Origin: CAJBLF01 sp964542965
GTDB lineage: Bacteria > Patescibacteriota > Gracilibacteria > Absconditabacterales > Absconditicoccaceae
DNA length: 8,787 nucleotides
Assembly: GCA_964542965.1 (NCBI GenBank)
Contig: CAZIVH010000036.1
Coordinates: forward strand, 1 to 8,787
Direction: 5' to 3'
The translations under genes were made by a program, and so were the position numbers. The number at the start of each line of letters is the position of its first letter. Position 1 is the first letter of the stretch. The notes under the pieces were generated by a model. It searched no databases and was not told where the DNA came from. It saw only the letters and a list, made by a program, of their open reading frames with translations. This document shows, in pieces, positions 1 through 5,276 of the stretch.

Positions 1-1497
1 TGGTGCCCCTTCCGAAGTCAAATCCGAACTAATCATTGACTTCGGTTTTCTTGTTTTCGCCTTTGCAAGCATGGCATCATCGAAATTGACGGTAACAGCA
101 CCTTCTCTGAAATTCAGGTAGAGTTCAAGGTGATCCTCATGCAGATAAATCACATTGACAAACTGGTCAACCAGTTTCTGCCGCTGTTCCTTATCTGAAA
201 TATCGTATTTGCGGAAGTGATACAGCCACGCGGTGAAGATATCTCGGCTGACCGTCGGCTTTGTCATTTCCTCCTGCATGATTCTGACATTGAGGTCGTT
301 CTTTTTTTCTTCCAGTTCTTCAAGGCGTTGCTTGGTGGACGCTGTGAAGATGCCGCTTTGAATGGCGTTGAGCATATTGGTGATGGCTTTTTCTACCTCG
401 GAAAGCTCCTTTTTGAGAATCGGAAGTGCTGTGCTTTCCTTGCCGAGTTCCTCGATCAGCATATCGGCAAGACGGTTAATCAGTTCGTCATCCATAATCA
501 GCTTCTGTATCTGATTCAGAATAATATCCTCAATCCAGTCCTTACGAACGGTCTTTTTGTCGCAGTGACGGTGATATTTTACGCTGACGCATTTGTAGTA
601 GTGGTGGACTTCCTTTGCTACATGGCTTGTACCGCTTTCACCTACCATGAAGCACTTGCACTTTGCACACCGCAGTTTGGTAGTCAGAATGTAATCGTCC
701 TCTGCCTTGTGTTGGGCGGGGGCTTTTTTCGTCCGTTCCATCCGTGCCTGTACTCGATTAAAGAGTTCCTCGGTCAGAATTGCGGGGATTCCGTTCGGCA
801 CTACGGTTTCGCGGAATTTATACTCACCAATATAACGGCGGTTGTGTAGCATCCGTGTTGTGCTGTTGACGGTGACACCTGTGCTACGGCTTGTCTTGAT
901 GCCTTTCTCATTCAAAAAGTCCGTAACCGCCTGCATGGTTGAACCGCCCGCGTACCGTTCAAACGCTTCCACAACAATGGGCGCGGTCAGCGGGTCAATC
1001 TGGAAATGCTGTTCGGCATCAATCGTATAGCCGATGGGAAGTGTGCCGCCGTTGTACTTGCATTTCAAGGCATTATCGGTCATGCCGCGAGTGACCTTCT
1101 GCGCGAGTTCCGCCGAATAGTATTCGGCATAACCTTCAAGCATCGCTTCCATAAGAATGCCTTCCGGCGTGTCGGAAATACTTTCGGTAGCGGAAATGAC
1201 ACGGACACGGTTCTTTTTGAGAATATTTTTATAGTGTGCCGCGTCGTAACGGTTACGGGCAAAGCGGTCGAGCTTCCAGACAAGTACCACATCGAACATA
1301 CACTTGCCGCTGTCCTTAATCATCCGTTGGAAATCCGGTCTGTTGTCGGTCTTTGCGGAGAGCGCACGGTCTATGTAGGTGCCGAGAATCTGAATATCAT
1401 TCTTTTCCGCAAACACCTTACAGTCACGAAGCTGACCTTCAATGGATTCCTCGCGCTGATTGTCCGAGGAATAGCGGGCGTAGATTACTCCGGTCAT
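1..1497 (-). CDS. Large serine recombinase (integrase), 3' end cut by the window edge
   Basis: Site-specific recombinase expected to integrate and excise the element by concerted DNA cleavage through a 5'-phosphoserine link. The frame is open from ATG 1497-1495 to base 1 without a stop (499 codons visible), close to the usual 500-560 aa. The resolvase domain is at about residues 3-150, with YARYSS carrying the likely catalytic Ser10 and LDRFAR at 76-81. A 'Recombinase' domain follows at about 160-260. A zinc ribbon uses Cys277, Cys280, Cys303 and Cys312. A charged helical, probably coiled-coil, stretch lies at about 345-400. The start overlaps the stop of the upstream XRE gene (ATGA), with ribosome binding site GGAGGG at 1507-1512, so the two genes are translationally coupled. 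The last visible residues (SSDLTSEGAP) are encoded by the candidate attL, so the true C-terminus may be host-derived. The family is certain; the DNA target is inferred. Confidence 0.95.
   Translation of the reverse strand, partial: MTGVIYARYSSDNQREESIEGQLRDCKVFAEKNDIQILGTYIDRALSAKTDNRPDFQRMIKDSGKCMFDVVLVWKLDRFARNRYDAAHYKNILKKNRVRVISATESISDTPEGILMEAMLEGYAEYYSAELAQKVTRGMTDNALKCKYNGGTLPIGYTIDAEQHFQIDPLTAPIVVEAFERYAGGSTMQAVTDFLNEKGIKTSRSTGVTVNSTTRMLHNRRYIGEYKFRETVVPNGIPAILTEELFNRVQARMERTKKAPAQHKAEDDYILTTKLRCAKCKCFMVGESGTSHVAKEVHHYYKCVSVKYHRHCDKKTVRKDWIEDIILNQIQKLIMDDELINRLADMLIEELGKESTALPILKKELSEVEKAITNMLNAIQSGIFTASTKQRLEELEEKKNDLNVRIMQEEMTKPTVSRDIFTAWLYHFRKYDISDKEQRQKLVDQFVNVIYLHEDHLELYLNFREGAVTVNFDDAMLAKAKTRKPKSMISSDLTSEGAP
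12..45. other. Perfect 10-bp inverted repeat in the recombinase 3' end (attL region or terminator)
   Basis: CCGAAGTCAA (12-21) and TTGACTTCGG (36-45) are exact reverse complements with a 14-nt loop. On the plus strand TTTTCTTGTTTT follows directly, so it could terminate a plus-strand host transcript coming from the left. It also encloses the candidate att core at 20-29, so it may instead be part of the recombinase binding site. The repeat is certain; its role is not. Confidence 0.5.
20..29. repeat. Candidate attL core, direct repeat copy 1 (AAATCCGAAC)
   Basis: The same 10 bp recur in the same orientation at 8685-8694, next to the tRNA-Leu. Serine-recombinase elements commonly have the recombinase gene ending at one attachment site, as here. 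A chance 10-bp match between two regions this small is unlikely, but the motif could also be a terminator word common in this genome. Confidence 0.55.
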
Positions 1498-1862
1498 TTC
1501 GTTTTTCCCTCCAGCATCTGCAGCATCAGTTCTTTGATTTTCGCGCTCGCCTTCGATTTCGGGTCGAAGCACATTTCAACGAACTGTTCCATTTCACGGC
1601 GCTGTTCTTCTTTGATTTTCAACACTTGCGGCTCACAGGTGTAAAGTTTACCTTGCGGCTTATCCGCGCGCCCGAAAATATAGTCAAGCGACACATCGAA
1701 ATAATCCGCATACCAGACAAGCACTTCTGCTGTCGGCGTGTATCTCCCTGTCTCGTACCGATAAACGCTTGACTGCGGGCATCCTATCATTTCCGCCATC
1801 TTTACCTGCGACAGCTTCAAACTCTCTCGTAAAGCCCTTAATCTTTCTCCTACAATTTGCAT
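1494..1862 (-). CDS. XRE/Cro-family HTH repressor of the integration module
   Basis: A 122-aa DNA-binding protein. The HTH_3 fold fills about residues 5-65, with the helix-turn-helix at 18-39 (SQVKMAEMIG, turn, SSVYRYETG). The remaining half (70-122) is charged and helical and may be a dimerization region. The start at ATG 1862-1860 is chosen because it begins the conserved N-terminal helix and follows a GGGCGG-type site. A longer frame runs back to 1916, but that stretch lies inside the promoter, so the short form is preferred. Its stop overlaps the recombinase start by ATGA. A perfect inverted repeat covering its own -10 box suggests that it represses itself and the recombinase together. 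It could equally be an activator or excision control factor; the neighbourhood favours a repressor. Confidence 0.88.
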   Translation of the reverse strand: MQIVGERLRALRESLKLSQVKMAEMIGCPQSSVYRYETGRYTPTAEVLVWYADYFDVSLDYIFGRADKPQGKLYTCEPQVLKIKEEQRREMEQFVEMCFDPKSKASAKIKELMLQMLEGKTK

Positions 1863-1875
1863 ATCATCACCGCCC

Positions 1876-1904
1876 TTATTATATGCTATTATAGCATATA
1901 ATAA
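1876..1904. promoter_or_regulatory. 29-bp operator-like palindrome over the -10 box
   Basis: TTATTATATGCTA (1876-1888) and TAGCATATAATAA (1892-1904) are perfect 13-bp inverted repeats around a 3-bp centre. The promoter -10 lies across the centre, so a bound dimer would exclude RNA polymerase. The XRE protein encoded just downstream is the likely ligand (inference). Confidence 0.75.
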
Positions 1905-1916
1905 GCCAAGCGTCAA
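1888..1916 (-). promoter_or_regulatory. Sigma-A promoter of the XRE-recombinase operon
   Basis: On the minus strand TTGACG (1911-1916) is followed by a 17-nt spacer and a perfect TATAAT (1888-1893). Transcription would start near 1881, about 20 nt before the XRE start codon. Confidence 0.85.
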
Positions 1917-1939
1917 TAGGCAAACGGCTTATATTAGAT

Positions 1940-1968
1940 AAAAAACAGGCATGGAATGACCATGCCTG
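1940..1968 (-). terminator. Intrinsic terminator after the lipoprotein gene
   Basis: On the minus strand the stem CAGGCATGG/CCATGCCTG (9 bp, 5-nt loop) is followed by six T. It lies 9 nt past the lipoprotein stop and separates the cargo transcript from the XRE-recombinase operon. Confidence 0.9.
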
Positions 1969-1977
1969 CCTATATAG

Positions 1978-2892
1978 TTATTTTGCGTTGAATTTAATCA
2001 CATCAGTATCTACTATAGTGTCGTATGTATCAGGGTTGAAAATATGAAATTTAAGTTCTATTGTATCTATACTCGTGATGTCGTTTTCTTCAAGCGAGCT
2101 TGAAAGAATAGTAATATCATCTATGGCGTATTTATCTTTATAAACTGTAGAAGATAAGAGCGATGTAACCATGAATCCATTGATTGACATATCATCACAC
2201 GATACAGTAATGTTTTGATTTGATTTATTCTCTATATAAAGTAAAACGGAAGAACCCCAAAATGTACTTTCATCGACATATTTTCCAACGATGCGTATTC
2301 CATCTTTATTGTATAATTCATGTCCGGCATCATTGACTGTTGTGTCCATTGTGTCATATAGTGAGGTTTTAATCGTTGTACATTCGGCTTCATATACTGT
2401 TGTATATGAAGAACTGTCATATACATAAAAGTAAGCTTCGATTTGTCCAATATTGGTTATGCCGGCAGCTTCAAGCGAAGATGATGACAAGTAAAGTGTG
2501 TCATTTGCTTTTTTTCCCGCGGCAACCTGACATGAAAACAATGATGAAACCATGCAATTATTTACAATAACTTCGTGTGTACTTACTGAGTAGTCTTTAT
2601 CGGAATTGTTTTCCACCAATAATTTTATGCCTGTTCCCCAAATGCTATCGGTGGTAATGGATTTTGCTGTAACCTTAATTCCATCATGCTCAAAGCAAAC
2701 TTGCTCTGTTATGGAAACTTCCTTTTTAGGAGTGTCTGAGGGATTGGTTCCGCTTGGTGTGGTTTTATCTGCGGTGCCTCCTTCGGTATCATTACCGATT
2801 TGTTTGGTTTCACCGGGATCGGTATCAAAAGTGCAACTGACTAATGAGCATACCATAAGTACTGCGATAAGAATAGCTAAAAGTTTTTTCAT
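1978..2892 (-). CDS. Secreted lipoprotein with two tandem copies of an uncharacterised domain
   Basis: A 304-aa predicted lipoprotein. Residues 1-20 form a signal peptide ending in a lipobox LVSC with Cys20 as the lipidation site. A low-complexity Thr/Ser/Pro/Gly/Asp linker (21-60) would hold the rest away from the membrane. Two related units follow at about 65-178 and 192-302, sharing in order DGI(K/R), WG, LL.(V/I)EN.S, MV(S/T)SL, SSSLE and a final beta-rich stretch. They resemble the Ig-like beta folds of other Firmicutes surface lipoproteins, but no named family is claimed. The ribosome binding site AAAGGA precedes the ATG. The gene starts 19 nt after the membrane-protein stop, so the two are probably cotranscribed. 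A ligand-binding or surface-sensing role is inference. Confidence 0.88.
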   Translation of the reverse strand: MKKLLAILIAVLMVCSLVSCTFDTDPGETKQIGNDTEGGTADKTTPSGTNPSDTPKKEVSITEQVCFEHDGIKVTAKSITTDSIWGTGIKLLVENNSDKDYSVSTHEVIVNNCMVSSLFSCQVAAGKKANDTLYLSSSSLEAAGITNIGQIEAYFYVYDSSSYTTVYEAECTTIKTSLYDTMDTTVNDAGHELYNKDGIRIVGKYVDESTFWGSSVLLYIENKSNQNITVSCDDMSINGFMVTSLLSSTVYKDKYAIDDITILSSSLEENDITSIDTIELKFHIFNPDTYDTIVDTDVIKFNAK

Positions 2893-2911
2893 GGTGATAG
2901 TCCTTTCTTGT

Positions 2912-3301
2912 TTACTGGCTGTCTGTGACGTCAGTATCTTTTTTAGTTTTATTATTTTTTCCCTTTGTCATTATACTCCCAACAATAAATACAACAGCAA
3001 AGATAAAACTCAATATTGACCAGATCATTAAATCACTATATGAACCGAAATTTGCAATACCGATTAATCCTCCGATGGCATAAAAACCACCTGAAACAAA
3101 TCCTCCAGCGATTCCTTTTCTTGTTGCGATGCCAACAATTCCGGCAATTAACATGCATAATGCTACAAACACACCTGAACTTCCGCTGGTTTCACCATTT
3201 CCCTCAATTGCATTACCTATTCCCGCCGCACACGATTGAAAGAGAATAAAACCAAAAAGAACGATACTGACAATTCCGATAATCAACTTTGCTGTTTTCA
3301 T
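2912..3301 (-). CDS. Small four-helix membrane protein of unknown function
   Basis: 129 aa with hydrophobic segments at about 5-25, 44-60, 66-84 and 91-112 and a lysine-rich, polar C-terminal tail (113-129). By the positive-inside rule the tail should be cytoplasmic. Gly-rich helices suggest tight packing. Cys24 lies at the end of the first segment, but FQSC is a poor lipobox, so a membrane anchor is preferred over a lipoprotein. The start is well set by GGAGG six nt before the ATG. It has its own -10 TATAAT at 3337-3342 and lies just upstream of the lipoprotein gene in the same direction. It resembles a recurring uncharacterised Firmicutes protein. Partnership with the lipoprotein or kinase is inferred only from position. 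Confidence 0.82.
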   Translation of the reverse strand: MKTAKLIIGIVSIVLFGFILFQSCAAGIGNAIEGNGETSGSSGVFVALCMLIAGIVGIATRKGIAGGFVSGGFYAIGGLIGIANFGSYSDLMIWSILSFIFAVVFIVGSIMTKGKNNKTKKDTDVTDSQ

Positions 3302-3336
3302 GATAAACCTCCGTAAGATAAATTATTTATAAAAAG

Positions 3337-3342
3337 ATTATA
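3337..3342 (-). promoter_or_regulatory. -10 element of the membrane protein-lipoprotein unit
   Basis: A perfect TATAAT on the minus strand lies 35 nt before the membrane-protein start codon. The -35 position at 17-nt spacing reads TAACAA, a poor match, and falls inside the inverted repeat at 3359-3383. That suggests activator dependence or operator control. Confidence 0.6.
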
Positions 3343-3358
3343 CAGGAATTTGTGTAAA

Positions 3359-3383
3359 TTTGTTATGCTGGCAGCATAACAAA
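3359..3383. promoter_or_regulatory. 11-bp perfect inverted repeat between kinase and membrane-protein genes
   Basis: TTTGTTATGCT (3359-3369) and AGCATAACAAA (3373-3383) around GGC. It lies 22 nt past the kinase stop. It lacks a clean T tract on either strand, so a terminator is less convincing than a protein binding site at the -35 of the downstream promoter. Its half-site TATGCT also occurs in the XRE operator, with different spacing. Confidence 0.6.
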
Positions 3384-3404
3384 GATTACAGTTCAATGAT
3401 ATAA

Positions 3405-4457
3405 TTAGGGAGAGTTAATTAATCCAAAGATGATAAGTCCAAAGAGTATTGACACAATCCCCAAGACAATATATACTATTCTTTGGTTACGCTTGGTTGC
3501 TCCGCCGGAAAAAGGCAGCTTATCCCATATACCGAGAAAATTATGAAAACAGAAAAAAGGAATAACAAGACACAACAACCACGAAATGATTGTTTGAAAG
3601 TAGGCACCGTTTTTAACGGTTGCAAAAATCGCCACGGAAAAAATAATTGCGCATATATATCCAATTACTGCAAGTATTACAACAATAACACTCTGGCTTC
3701 TGATGCCGGGAATTTGTTTTATTACTCGATCCATAGGACTGCTTCCGGGAATTTTGTTATAAGCGGCTTTTTTTAAGTCATTAATATTCTTATATCTCCG
3801 CCTTGAATCTATTTCAATACATTTATTTATTATTTTTCCGAGTTCGCCTTGAGTTCTTTGCTCATTCGGCAATCTTCCAGTCAACATTACATTTAACAGT
3901 ACACCGACAGCATAGATGTCTGTTCTCGAATCACTTTGCGAAAATCCGAATTGTTCGGGAGCTGCATATCCAGGAGTTCCGAGAATGGTCGTATCTGTAT
4001 TCTTGTCTCGCGAAAAACATCGGGCAATACCATAATCGATGATTTTTGCACTGCCATCCGATGAAACAATGATATTATTCGGATTGATGTCTCTATGTAC
4101 ATACCCTAACTTATGCATATCCGATAAGCCATCGCATATATCTGCAGTTATTTTTATTGCCATATCAGGCGGTAAACACCGGTTACCTTTTAGCAAGTCA
4201 GAAAGCGTATCACCGGATATATACTCACAAACCACCTCTATGTGTTCTGCTTTTTCGACAATGTAATATATTCTTGCCAGATGAGGATTATTTAAAGTTT
4301 GAAAAGCTTCATAGCTTGATTTACAAGAGAAATCCACGTTTTTTATTATAAATAGTTTGTTGGTGGGTTCGTATACACATAATTTTGTTTTATCATTAAA
4401 AACATAAATCTGCTTTAGATTTTCATATATATAAGCATTTACAAGAGAATTTGACAT
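3405..4457 (-). CDS. Membrane-anchored Hanks-type Ser/Thr protein kinase with a degenerate glycine loop
   Basis: 350 aa. The kinase domain is at about residues 10-230 and shows FIIK with Lys39 as the likely ATP-binding lysine, HRDINPNN with catalytic Asp123 and Asn128, DYG at 141-143 in place of DFG (metal binding), TPGY (161-164) and APE (166-168) of the activation segment, and DIYAVGV (180-186). The usual GxGxxG loop is not visible near residues 10-25, and the usual VIb lysine (HRDLKPxN) is Asn126. Activity is therefore likely but may be altered. Three membrane segments follow at about 256-279, 285-306 and 326-347, leaving almost no extracellular domain, unlike PASTA-type PknB. The ATG follows GGAGG at 4465-4469. 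The gene faces away from the HTH gene across a 47-bp gap. The substrate is unknown; the divergent HTH protein is a natural candidate. Confidence 0.93.
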   Translation of the reverse strand: MSNSLVNAYIYENLKQIYVFNDKTKLCVYEPTNKLFIIKNVDFSCKSSYEAFQTLNNPHLARIYYIVEKAEHIEVVCEYISGDTLSDLLKGNRCLPPDMAIKITADICDGLSDMHKLGYVHRDINPNNIIVSSDGSAKIIDYGIARCFSRDKNTDTTILGTPGYAAPEQFGFSQSDSRTDIYAVGVLLNVMLTGRLPNEQRTQGELGKIINKCIEIDSRRRYKNINDLKKAAYNKIPGSSPMDRVIKQIPGIRSQSVIVVILAVIGYICAIIFSVAIFATVKNGAYFQTIISWLLCLVIPFFCFHNFLGIWDKLPFSGGATKRNQRIVYIVLGIVSILFGLIIFGLINSP

Positions 4458-4481
4458 TATCTCACCCTCCTCACGGGTAGT

Positions 4482-4510
4482 ATTATAGAAAGGATTCCAT
4501 CAATATGAAA
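4482..4510 (-). promoter_or_regulatory. Promoter of the kinase gene
   Basis: On the minus strand TATAAT (4482-4487) has a 17-nt spacer to a weak -35 TTTCAT (4505-4510), which coincides with the start codon of the divergent HTH gene. The leader would be under 20 nt. The HTH promoter cannot be fixed: a TATTAT overlaps the same bases, but no good -35 stands at the right distance. Confidence 0.55.
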
Positions 4511-4933
4511 AAAACGACGCAGCAATTAATCGATATGATGAAAAGCTGTAATGATTATAATGAATATAAGGAAGCTAATCAAGAAGAATTATCACAATCG
4601 TTTATGAAAATCGACCGTGCTTTGTCTGTTATATTGAATGATAAAAAAGCAAAAAAATCTGATGTAATTGCCAAATCTGGAATCGAAGTACATTATGCGT
4701 ACCAAATATTTTCCGGAGCCAAAGCTCCGACACGAGATAAAGTTGTCATGCTATGCTTTGGACTGAGTTTAACAGTCAATGAATCGCAGCAGTTATTAAA
4801 GATAACAGGATATCCGCAGCTGTACGGAAAAAACGAACGCGATAATGCTATATTGTTTGGACTGACCAAGCAAATATCAGTTATCGATATGAACAATATG
4901 CTATATGATTTGAATTTAGAAATTTTGATATAA
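4505..4933 (+). CDS. HTH protein divergent from the kinase gene
   Basis: 142 aa. A polar N-terminal helix region (1-45) precedes an XRE-like helix-turn-helix at about 48-85 (KSDVIAKSGI, turn, YQIFSGAKAP, then RDKVVMLCFGL). A C-terminal half carries YPQLYGKNERDNAILFGL and a terminal NMLYDLN helix. By recollection this layout (YQIFSG..PTRDK, then LY..N.RDN) belongs to an uncharacterised Firmicutes HTH group often found beside Ser/Thr kinases; no search was made. The ribosome binding site AAAGGA lies about 10 nt before the ATG. The gene shares a 47-bp control region with the kinase, so it may regulate it or be phosphorylated by it (inference). The base composition is clearly AT-richer than in the recombinase and relaxase genes. 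Confidence 0.85.
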   Translation: MKKTTQQLIDMMKSCNDYNEYKEANQEELSQSFMKIDRALSVILNDKKAKKSDVIAKSGIEVHYAYQIFSGAKAPTRDKVVMLCFGLSLTVNESQQLLKITGYPQLYGKNERDNAILFGLTKQISVIDMNNMLYDLNLEILI

Positions 4934-4960
4934 AAAAGTGCGCCCCATGAAGAGACGCAC
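4932..4960 (-). terminator. Intrinsic terminator of the small RNA
   Basis: On the minus strand GTGCGTCTC and GGGGCGCAC form a 9-bp stem (two G-U pairs) with a 5-nt loop, followed by six T. The T tract overlaps the stop codon of the convergent HTH gene. Confidence 0.88.
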
Positions 4961-5089
4961 CGAAAAAGTGCCATCCCTCATTGTTGCTACACAATGCTCT
5001 TCCACTTACGGGTATGAGTAAAGAGAGAAAACACCTTTTACCAAAGTATTTTCCCGTAAGTGTGGGAGTTATATGCACTTGTGTAGCGT
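4932..5089 (-). ncRNA. Unannotated structured small RNA, about 158 nt
   Basis: A minus-strand transcription unit with no convincing reading frame. A consensus promoter (5095-5123) predicts a start near 5089, and an intrinsic terminator ends it at 4932-4937. Between them is a nested fold. A closing stem pairs GCTACACAA (5079-5087) with TTGTGTAGC (4986-4994) and extends by TGC/GCA past one bulged G. An inner 10-bp stem pairs CACTTACGGG (5053-5062) with CCCGTAAGTG (5003-5012). A coaxial apical hairpin pairs AAAATAC with GTGTTTT, with a large one-sided bulge. The 3' tail (about 4961-4985) is mostly single-stranded before the terminator. A long rod with asymmetric bulges recalls 6S RNA, but no conserved 6S or other Rfam signature could be confirmed. 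A regulator of element copy number, transfer or cargo is equally possible. Confidence 0.8.
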
Positions 5090-5094
5090 CTATT

Positions 5095-5123
5095 ATTATA
5101 GCATCTGTGTGAGATATTGTCAA
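5095..5123 (-). promoter_or_regulatory. Perfect consensus sigma-A promoter of the small RNA
   Basis: TTGACA (5118-5123), 17-nt spacer, TATAAT (5095-5100) on the minus strand: both hexamers are exact and the spacing is ideal. This predicts strong, probably constitutive transcription into the nested fold at 4986-5087. Confidence 0.9.
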
Positions 5124-5161
5124 TTGTTTAAGTCAATTATTTAATCATTGTTGTTCTTATG

Positions 5162-5196
5162 AGCATTTCAGCTTAAGACTGAGTGCTTTTTATTTT
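5162..5196 (+). terminator. Plus-strand terminator-like hairpin before the repressor promoter
   Basis: AGCAT, one bulged T, TCAG (5162-5171) pair with CTGA, GTGCT (5179-5187) around a 7-nt loop, and TTTTTATTTTA follows. It would stop readthrough from the HTH gene just before the promoter at 5212. If used, the HTH mRNA would carry a 3' tail of about 250 nt complementary to the whole small RNA. Confidence 0.6.
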
Positions 5197-5211
5197 ATAC
5201 ATATTAACCTC

Positions 5212-5240
5212 TTGACAATAACCAAAAGTTCTGATATAAT
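5212..5240 (+). promoter_or_regulatory. Perfect consensus promoter of the LexA-like operon
   Basis: TTGACA (5212-5217), 17-nt spacer, TATAAT (5235-5240). The predicted start near 5247 falls at the edge of the second operator-like repeat. Confidence 0.9.
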
Positions 5241-5258
5241 ATAAAAGAACCAGAGGTT
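5220..5258. promoter_or_regulatory. Twin operators flanking the -10 box (AAC-N5-GTT)
   Basis: AACCAAAAGTT (5220-5230) lies in the promoter spacer and AACCAGAGGTT (5248-5258) lies at the start site. They match at 9 of 11 bases and each has AAC/GTT dyad ends; their centres are 28 bp apart. In addition, AACCTCT (5207-5213) mirrors AGAGGTT (5252-5258). The layout fits autorepression by the LexA-like protein. It is not the Bacillus CGAAC-N4-GTTCG SOS box. Confidence 0.65.
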
Positions 5259-5276
5259 ATGATGTGAGGTGAACGC

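Noticed and set aside
1..28. Possible second tRNA 3' end (minus strand GGGGCACCA at the left edge)
   Set aside because: The expected T-loop TTCRANY is not at the right distance, and the bases encode the recombinase C-terminus.
217..849. Long plus-strand open frame opposite the recombinase
   Set aside because: It lies in antisense to a clear serine recombinase, has no ribosome binding site, and its composition is that of a shadow frame.
2606..3019. 137-aa plus-strand frame opposite the lipoprotein and membrane protein
   Set aside because: Antisense to two genes with clear signal peptide, membrane segments and ribosome binding sites.
4986..5087. CRISPR repeat or retron msr/msd reading of the large inverted repeat
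   Set aside because: No repeated spacers, no cas genes and no reverse transcriptase in the window; the nested pairing fits a single structured RNA.
4881..5123. 80-aa minus-strand frame across the small RNA
   Set aside because: Its start lies in the -35 of the RNA promoter, upstream of the predicted transcript start, and it follows the hairpins rather than any codon pattern.
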